In this document: positions 30,718-36,868 of the stretch, one piece after another
Numbering within the stretch: position 1 is the stretch's first letter
Layout of the letters: each line of letters starts with the position of its first letter
Origin: an uncultured Erysipelotrichaceae bacterium
GTDB lineage: Bacteria > Bacillota_I > Bacilli_A > Erysipelotrichales > Erysipelotrichaceae
DNA length: 36,868 nucleotides
Direction: 5' to 3'
NCBI GenBank assembly: GCA_902778375.1
Contig: CACYXJ010000016.1
Coordinates: 1 to 36,868 of the forward strand
Translations under genes and position numbers: made by a program
The notes under the pieces: model-generated
What the model was told of the DNA's origin: nothing
Seen by the model: the letters and a program-made list of their open reading frames with translations, nothing else
Database searches by the model: none

Positions 30718-32352
30718 TCAATCCCATCTGCTGACGAGTTTCGAAACTTCCTTGAGGAACTTTTTCAGTTCGCTGTTTTTCGCGTCCTTCCGTTTTTCGA
30801 TCAGGCGGATCAGTTTCTTTCCCTTTTCCATCAGTTCGCTGTAATACTTGTTCTGACTGTAGGTATCCTGTTCCCTTTCCTGATCCTGACGGATCTCTTC
30901 CTTCTTCTCCTCGGTACTGAGAACCCTGTCCGGTTCTTCCGTGCTCAGATATTTGTTGTACAGAAGATCGAAGACATATCCGGAATACGGGGCGGATGCT
31001 TCATAACCGCAGCTGTTCTGCAGATATTTCGCAAATTGTTCCGCGACGCTATCCTCGCCATGAACGACGAATACGCTTTTCGGTTTTTCCGGATTGTCGG
31101 TCAGCCAGTGAACCAGTCCGTCCCGGTCGGCATGGGCGCTGACATCCTGCAGTTCGACGATTTCCGCTTCCACATGGATATCCTCCTGGAAAATCCGGAC
31201 ATCCTTTTCTCCGTCAACCAGTCTTCTGCCCAATGTATCCTCTGCCTGATAACCGGCAAAGGCAATGGTGCATTCCGGCCGCCACAGATTGTGCTTGAGA
31301 TGATGCTTGATACGGCCGCTCGTGCACATTCCCGATGCCGAGATGATGACGGACGGTTTGGTGATGGTGTTGATCAGCTTTGACTCTTCGACATCGATGA
31401 CCAGTCTGAGATTCGGGAAGACAAGCGGATGGCCGCCTTCCCTGAGAATCTTCATCGCTTCCTCGTCATAATAGCCGAAGGTGTTCTCTTCGAAAATCGC
31501 GGTTGCTTCCTCAGCCAGCGGGCTGTCCACAAAGACATCGAAATCTTTAAAGGAAACCAGGTCGTTTTCCAGGATCTCGCGGATAAAATACAGGATCTCC
31601 TGCGTTCTTCCGACCGCAAAAGCAGGAATGACAACATTACCGCCTCTTGCGAATGTCCGGTTCATGATATCCGCCAGCTGCTTTACCGGATTGTCGACTT
31701 TATCGTGCAGACGGTCGCCGTAGGTGCTTTCGGTAATGACGTAATCTGTCGTCTCTCTTGGTGAAGGATCGTTGACGATCGGCATGTTGATATTGCCCAG
31801 GTCGCCGGTATATGCCAGTGTCCGTGTCTTTCCGTCTTCCTGCAGGGTCAGATAGATGACAGCGCTGCCGAGAATGTGGCCGCCGTCTTCATATCTGGCA
31901 GTGACCCCTTCCACCGGGCTGAATTCCTGGCCGTACTGGACAGACTGGAAATACAGCATGGCAATCTCCGCGTCTTTCACGGTGTACAGCGGCTTTACCT
32001 GCTTGCGGCCGCTGCGCTTTGCTTTGCGGCTGGCCCACTCTGCTTCGGATTCCTGAATGTGCGCCGAGTCCTTCAGCATGATCTCGCATAACTGTTTTGT
32101 GGCATCGGTACACCAGATCGTTCCGTGAAAACCGTCCTTGACGAGTTTCGGCAGCAGCCCTGAGTGATCGATATGGGCATGGGAAAGCAGAACGGCATCG
32201 ATTTCCCCGGCGGGAACCGGCAGGTCCTCGTTGACATACACATCCCTGCCCTGTTCCATGCCGCAGTCCAGCATGATGTGTTTTCCGTTGACTTCGATTA
32301 CGTGACAGCTTCCCGTTACTTCCCTGTCCGCTCCGATAAAGTAAAGTTTCAT
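30718..32352 (-). CDS. MBL-fold beta-CASP ribonuclease (CPSF73-like)
   Basis: A 544-residue metallo-beta-lactamase/beta-CASP protein. The MBL part has LSHAHIDHSG (H58, H60, D62, H63), GGHILGS and YTGDLG; the beta-CASP part has ITESTYGDR, SGMCTSGRIKHHL and SAHADRDGL, whose His completes the active site. This is the CPSF73-like branch of bacterial RNA nucleases, related to RNase J but distinct from it. It is expected to act as an RNA endo- or exonuclease in the cytoplasm. The C-terminal 90 residues are a highly charged helix, a likely oligomerisation or RNA-binding tail. The start at 32352 has AAAGGGAC 5 bp upstream. Confidence 0.9.
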   Translation of the reverse strand: MKLYFIGADREVTGSCHVIEVNGKHIMLDCGMEQGRDVYVNEDLPVPAGEIDAVLLSHAHIDHSGLLPKLVKDGFHGTIWCTDATKQLCEIMLKDSAHIQESEAEWASRKAKRSGRKQVKPLYTVKDAEIAMLYFQSVQYGQEFSPVEGVTARYEDGGHILGSAVIYLTLQEDGKTRTLAYTGDLGNINMPIVNDPSPRETTDYVITESTYGDRLHDKVDNPVKQLADIMNRTFARGGNVVIPAFAVGRTQEILYFIREILENDLVSFKDFDVFVDSPLAEEATAIFEENTFGYYDEEAMKILREGGHPLVFPNLRLVIDVEESKLINTITKPSVIISASGMCTSGRIKHHLKHNLWRPECTIAFAGYQAEDTLGRRLVDGEKDVRIFQEDIHVEAEIVELQDVSAHADRDGLVHWLTDNPEKPKSVFVVHGEDSVAEQFAKYLQNSCGYEASAPYSGYVFDLLYNKYLSTEEPDRVLSTEEKKEEIRQDQEREQDTYSQNKYYSELMEKGKKLIRLIEKRKDAKNSELKKFLKEVSKLVSRWD

Positions 32353-32497
32353 ATCGTCCCTTTCTGTTGTGATGTATGTTTTGTTCATATAAATCATAGC
32401 ACCGAAAAGACTGCATCCACATTTAACAAAATGATTTTTCCCGCCGGACAAAACAAAGCAGAAAATGACAGGACTGTGTCCAGCCGGCAGGCTACAC

Positions 32498-32506
32498 TGG
32501 TATTAT
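32498..32506 (+). promoter_or_regulatory. Extended -10 promoter of the AraC-GyrI operon
   Basis: TGGTATTAT matches an extended -10 element 20 bp before the ATG, immediately followed by the AAAGGAG ribosome binding site. No clear -35 hexamer is present, which is common for activator-dependent or weak promoters. Confidence 0.5.
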
Positions 32507-32526
32507 GAGAGAAAGGAGAATGTTCA

Positions 32527-33417
32527 ATGGAGTGGGTCACGGCGATACGCACAGCCATCGATTATATGGAGAATCATCTCAGTGAGAACATCAGCGCGCA
32601 GGACGTGGCGGATCAAGTGTATCTGACTCCGTTTTTTCTGCAGCGCGGATTTTCGCTGATGACCGGATACGGCATCGCTGAATATCTCCGGAACAGACGT
32701 CTGTATCAGGCTGCTCTCGACCTGCAGAATACGGATGACAGAGTAATCGACATCGCCCAAAGATACTGTTACGAGACGCCGGAAAGCTTCTCAAAGGCAT
32801 TTTCCCGCTTCCATAAGGCAACACCTTCCCAGGTGCGCGGCGGTGCTGCCGTGAATGTCTTCCTTCCCCTTCGGATCAGTATTGCAATACAGGGAGGAAA
32901 ACTGATGGATCATGTAATCACACCGATGTTTCCGTTCAAGGTAATCGGCTTTCAGAAGGTATTCGAAAACGAGACGGCGTATGCGGAAATCCCGGAATAC
33001 TGGGACGAGATCTGCGAAAAGTATGCGAATCATGTATATGCCGGAAATCCGCCGGCAAATCCTTACGAGCAGGCAATCGTCGACAACTGCATCGGCGAAT
33101 ACGGCATCTGCATCGATGATATCGGCGAAGGAAAATTCCGGTATCTGGTGGCCGGCAGATACACCGGCGGCGAAGTTCCGGAAGGAATGACTGTGTATGA
33201 GTTTCCCCGGACTGAATGGGCGGTGTTTGACTGCCGCGGTCCGATTCCGGAAGCTCTGCAAAGTCTGAACACCCGCATCTTCAGGGAATGGCTTCCGGGC
33301 AATCCGGAATATGAACTCTTTGGAAATGCCAGTGTGGAGTGGTATGACTGCATCAACGGCGAAAAAACCGATCCGGATTATCACAGTGCGATCTGGATTC
33401 CGGTAAAAAAAAGATAA
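32527..33417 (+). CDS. AraC-family regulator with GyrI-like effector domain (Rob-type)
   Basis: A 296-residue transcriptional regulator. The N-terminal 105 residues are an AraC-type double helix-turn-helix (NISAQDVADQVYLTPFFLQRGF; second HTH near RVIDIAQRYCYETPESFSKAF followed by HKATPSQVR). The C-terminal part (about 125-296) is a GyrI-like, two-fold SHS2 ligand-binding domain with the usual closing IWIPVKK. This is the layout of Rob and its Bacillota relatives, which sense small amphipathic or cationic molecules. AAAGGAG lies about 7 bp before the ATG. The next gene, 24 bp on, encodes a free GyrI-like protein, so ligand sensing and sequestration may be linked. Confidence 0.88.
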   Translation: MEWVTAIRTAIDYMENHLSENISAQDVADQVYLTPFFLQRGFSLMTGYGIAEYLRNRRLYQAALDLQNTDDRVIDIAQRYCYETPESFSKAFSRFHKATPSQVRGGAAVNVFLPLRISIAIQGGKLMDHVITPMFPFKVIGFQKVFENETAYAEIPEYWDEICEKYANHVYAGNPPANPYEQAIVDNCIGEYGICIDDIGEGKFRYLVAGRYTGGEVPEGMTVYEFPRTEWAVFDCRGPIPEALQSLNTRIFREWLPGNPEYELFGNASVEWYDCINGEKTDPDYHSAIWIPVKKR

Positions 33418-33441
33418 AGCAAAAACGGGAGGATCTGAAAC

Positions 33442-33903
33442 ATGAAGATCAGAACGATTCGGAAGGAATCCTTTACCGTCATCGGCAAGGAAGGTTCGAC
33501 TGCCGACGGTCCGGGATTTATCCGGAAACTCTGGCATGAGGCAAACACGCATTTTGAGGAAATCGCACATCTGGCAAAAAGAGACAAAGACGGAAATCCT
33601 GCCGGTATCTGGGGTGCGATGTCCGATTTCTCCCGTTCCTTCCAGCCCTGGGAGGATTTCAATAAGGGTCTGTATCTTGCCGGTGTCGAATGTCTGGACG
33701 ATGCGGAAGCCCCGGAAGGCTGGGTCAGATGGATCATTCCCGGATATGAATATCTGTATGCCGAACGGGACAGCGACCATGCTTTTGCCGATGTAATCAG
33801 TTACATGAAGGAAAACCAGATTCCCCTGGCCGGTGCCGCCCATGATTTCACCTGTCCGAAGACAGGCACCGAGTATATGTTCTTTCCGGTCCGCAGACTG
33901 TGA
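33442..33903 (+). CDS. GyrI-like small-molecule-binding protein
   Basis: A 153-residue stand-alone domain of the GyrI-like group (SHS2 fold), with the characteristic opening IRKESFTVIGKEGST, a central GIWGAMSDFSRSFQPW segment, the LYLAGVEC strand and a terminal YMFFPVRR. Members bind small molecules, and some hydrolyse toxic electrophiles or protect gyrase. GGGAGG lies 9 bp before the ATG and the gene is 24 bp after the AraC-GyrI gene, so the two form an operon ended by a strong hairpin. It could bind or degrade the same ligand that the regulator senses. Confidence 0.83.
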   Translation: MKIRTIRKESFTVIGKEGSTADGPGFIRKLWHEANTHFEEIAHLAKRDKDGNPAGIWGAMSDFSRSFQPWEDFNKGLYLAGVECLDDAEAPEGWVRWIIPGYEYLYAERDSDHAFADVISYMKENQIPLAGAAHDFTCPKTGTEYMFFPVRRL

Positions 33904-33930
33904 TGCAATCATAATCTTTTACCGGACATA

Positions 33931-33960
33931 AAAACTCCTTCATGCGAAGGAGTTTTGTTC
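33931..33960 (+). terminator. Intrinsic terminator of the AraC-GyrI operon
   Basis: AAAACTCCTT (33931-33940) and AAGGAGTTTT (33947-33956) form a 10-bp stem with a CATGCG loop, followed by T-rich sequence. It also reads as a terminator on the minus strand for the convergent methyltransferase. Confidence 0.87.
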
Positions 33961-33967
33961 TGTCTGA

Positions 33968-34564
33968 TTATCGTGTTTCTGTCTTCTTTTTCAGCAGGAC
34001 ATAGATCCAGCTGAATCCGTAAAGTTCTTCCGTCTCTTTTCCAAACCGTCCTGTTTCCAGAATTTCACACGGCAGATCTTTTGTCAGTTCCCGGATTCTG
34101 TCCTCTTTCAGCCAGGTAAAATAGCGGCCGTGATCATACCCTTCAAAGTCTCCGTATTTGAACGAAGCGTAAAGCACACCATCTTCTTTCAGAGCCCATA
34201 TCATTTTCGGAAACAGGTACTTCAGTTCCTCATAGGGAAGATGCATGATCGATGCCGAAGCGTAAATACCGTCATATTCGTTTTCCGCGCACAGTTCCCT
34301 GAATTCCATGACCCTGACCGGCTGCCGCAGATATTCCGATGCCAGCCTGCACAGTTTTTCTGCCCCGTCGATTGCGTCAACGGTATATCCTTTCGACAGA
34401 AAATATGCCGTATCCCTTCCCGAGCCGCAGCCGAGATCAAGAATATGTCCACCCTCCTTCACATGGGAAAGAAACAGATCCTGTGTTGTCCTGTCCTTGA
34501 TTTCAAAAGCTTCGCGGAACTGTTTCTCCGCATGTTCGTTGAAATACTCAATTGTTCTGTTCAT
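33968..34564 (-). CDS. Class I SAM-dependent methyltransferase
   Basis: A 198-residue Rossmann-fold methyltransferase. Motif I is ILDLGCGSGRD (41-51), followed by VDAIDGAEKL (acidic end of strand 2), YDGIYASASIMHLP (motif IV region) and LKEDGVLYASFKYGDFEGYDHGRYF. The pattern is of small-molecule methyltransferases of the Methyltransf_11/25 type, with a distinctive EGYDHGRYFTWL segment. The acceptor is unknown. A GGAG site sits 11 bp before the ATG. It is a single-gene unit divergent from the 6-phospho-beta-glucosidase gene. Confidence 0.87.
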   Translation of the reverse strand: MNRTIEYFNEHAEKQFREAFEIKDRTTQDLFLSHVKEGGHILDLGCGSGRDTAYFLSKGYTVDAIDGAEKLCRLASEYLRQPVRVMEFRELCAENEYDGIYASASIMHLPYEELKYLFPKMIWALKEDGVLYASFKYGDFEGYDHGRYFTWLKEDRIRELTKDLPCEILETGRFGKETEELYGFSWIYVLLKKKTETR

Positions 34565-34682
34565 ATTGCTGCCTGCTCCTGTTCTTCCCTTTCATTTTGA
34601 CACAGCCGGAATCGTGAGGACCACTCTTTTATAAAAAATACTCTTTTCCTGTCCTGAAAATGCATGGTTATGGCCGATTCCG

Positions 34683-34691
34683 TGATAATAT
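34683..34691 (+). promoter_or_regulatory. Extended -10 promoter of the 6-phospho-beta-glucosidase gene
   Basis: TGATAATAT matches an extended -10 element 30 bp before the ATG at 34722. No strong -35 box or cre site was found in the 157-bp gap. Confidence 0.45.
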
Positions 34692-34709
34692 CTGATTAGA
34701 GAAAGATGA

Positions 34710-36209
<1,500 letters not shown>

Positions 36210-36219
36210 TCTGAAGCAA

Positions 36220-36267
36220 AAAAACCGTCTGAGCATACAGCAAACCGCTGTCTGCCGGACGGTTTTT
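36220..36267 (+). terminator. Intrinsic terminator after the 6-phospho-beta-glucosidase gene
   Basis: AAAAACCGTC (36220-36229) pairs with GACGGTTTTT (36258-36267), with a partly paired internal segment. T5 is part of the right arm. The hairpin begins 11 bp after the stop codon. Confidence 0.83.
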
Positions 36268-36277
36268 CCGTTTCCTG

Positions 36278-36283
36278 TATAAT
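36278..36283 (+). promoter_or_regulatory. -10 box (TATAAT) of the DUF3795 gene
   Basis: A consensus TATAAT lies 32 bp before the ATG at 36316, directly after the upstream terminator. The -35 region is weak. Confidence 0.5.
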
Positions 36284-36315
36284 AGTTTCAGGAATATCTG
36301 ACAGGAGGCAGAAAC

Positions 36316-36708
36316 ATGACCAGAATACTTGCGGCATGCGGGAATGACTGCTCGGCATGTCCGAGATATGCAGAACATCCATACGAAAAAACAGAAGCGG
36401 AACTACAGCGTACCGCACAGTTGTGGTTTAAAATCGGCTACCGTGATCAAGTTGTCACAACTGAAGAAATCGCATGCACGGGATGCAAAACAGACAACTG
36501 GTGCAGATATCAGATTGTCAGATGCTGCGAAGAGAAGAATATCAAAAGCTGTGCCGCATGCGATGCATATCCCTGCCCGACCATCGAAGAATGTTTCCGG
36601 ATCACGGAATCGTTTGAACCGATGTGCCGCAAAGCCTGTACAGCCGAAGAATATGCAATTCTGAAGAAAGCGTTTTTCGAAAAGGAAAAGAACCTGTCGG
36701 AAGAATAA
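36316..36708 (+). CDS. Cysteine-rich DUF3795-like protein
   Basis: A 130-residue soluble protein with many cysteines in paired motifs: CGNDCSACPRY near the start, CTGCKTDNWC, then SCAACDAYPCPTIEEC. The opening CGxxCxxCxxY and the later CxxCxxYPC motif match the DUF3795 family, a likely metal- or Fe-S-binding group of unknown function. AGGAGG lies 7 bp before the ATG and a consensus -10 box precedes it, so it is a monocistronic expressed gene. A long hairpin follows the stop codon. Confidence 0.83.
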   Translation: MTRILAACGNDCSACPRYAEHPYEKTEAELQRTAQLWFKIGYRDQVVTTEEIACTGCKTDNWCRYQIVRCCEEKNIKSCAACDAYPCPTIEECFRITESFEPMCRKACTAEEYAILKKAFFEKEKNLSEE

Positions 36709-36733
36709 GCTGCTGTGCTTAGCGTCATACAAA

Positions 36734-36786
36734 CATGAAAAAGGGGCTGTAACAGTTGAAAAACTGTAGCAGCCCCTTTCTTCATG
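36734..36786. terminator. Long hairpin: terminator or end of an insertion element
   Basis: The outer arms 36734-36749 (ending AAAGGGGCTG) and 36770-36786 (beginning CAGCCCCTTT) pair over about 15 bp with one bulged C, and an inner ACAGTT/AACTGT helix has a GAAA loop. The 3' side is T-rich enough (TTTCTT) to terminate the DUF3795 gene. GGGGCTG-type sequence also occurs at insertion-sequence ends, so an element border is possible. Confidence 0.55.
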
Positions 36787-36805
36787 CATGTAGTAGAATG
36801 TAGAT

Positions 36806-36868
36806 ATGAAAAATGCTAATCAAGTACTAGCCCTACCTGATCAGCGAACTTATTATAATGCAGTTCAG
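36806..36868 (+). CDS. Start of an unidentified gene cut by the window end
   Basis: An open frame of 21 codons, beginning MKNANQVLALPDQRTYYNAV, runs from an ATG at 36806 to the end of the window. No Shine-Dalgarno sequence precedes the ATG. Codon choice (CTA, GTA, CGA, AAT, TAT) is more AT-rich than that of the neighbouring genes, and the ATG lies 20 bp after a long hairpin. This would fit the first codons of a transposase, but 20 residues are too few to assign a family, and it could be a chance frame. Confidence 0.35.
   Translation, partial: MKNANQVLALPDQRTYYNAVQ

Noticed and set aside
32791..33912. Minus-strand open frame of 373 codons across the AraC-GyrI operon
   Set aside because: It spans two plus-strand genes and their intergenic gap, with no ribosome binding site and no recognisable domain.

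Overview
The window looks like a chromosomal stretch from an anaerobic, saccharolytic, low-to-moderate GC Bacillota (Firmicutes). The evidence is strong GGAGG-type ribosome binding sites, compact short operons on both strands, a sensory-type [FeFe]-hydrogenase, a class II fructose-bisphosphate aldolase, several sugar-cleaving enzymes and a Mef-like efflux pump. A gut Erysipelotrichales-like or Lachnospirales-like host is my guess; nothing in the window fixes the family. No rRNA, tRNA, CRISPR array or complete mobile element was seen.

Layout. 1-3.1 kb: metallo-beta-lactamase-fold (MBL) hydrolase plus a multidomain old-yellow-enzyme/FAD oxidoreductase. 3.1-5.9 kb (minus): a long GH13_18 disaccharide phosphorylase with a P-loop kinase behind a promoter region holding two copies of a 14-bp palindrome. 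5.9-8.4 kb: a small conserved protein, a second MBL hydrolase, a divergent GH1 glycosidase. 8.5-11 kb: cupin, 5'-truncated AlkZ/YcaQ-type glycosylase pseudogene, conserved hypothetical, small membrane protein. 11-13.1 kb: metallophosphoesterase lipoprotein, cytoplasmic esterase. 13.2-16.1 kb: HydS-like hydrogenase-PAS protein overlapping a PP2C/SpoIIE phosphatase. 16.2-17.7 kb (minus): GH32-like lipoprotein, with the same 14-bp palindrome upstream. 18-21.7 kb: TraX-like membrane protein, DJ-1/PfpI protein, a TauE/SafE-phytol kinase fusion, a six-helix membrane protein. 21.8-23.8 kb: VOC protein, then a leader-peptide attenuator in front of an MFS exporter. 23.8-29.5 kb: membrane-anchored unknown, PfkB kinase, a three-gene operon of unknown role, tyrosine-phosphatase lipoprotein. 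29.6-34.6 kb: aldolase, beta-CASP nuclease, AraC-GyrI regulator with a free GyrI-like protein, methyltransferase. 34.7-36.9 kb: 6-phospho-beta-glucosidase, DUF3795 protein, a long hairpin and the first 21 codons of an unidentified gene.

How parts fit together. The GH13_18/kinase pair and the GH32-like lipoprotein, 12 kb apart, carry an identical palindrome upstream and probably form one sucrose/fructan or glucoside regulon. The hydrogenase and phosphatase form a predicted H2-sensing signalling pair. The most striking non-coding element is at 22.31-22.43 kb: a well-primed 12-codon leader peptide whose last codons lie in the first of two competing 11-bp helices (interleaved, pseudoknot topology) directly before the efflux gene, as expected for ribosome-mediated induction of drug resistance.
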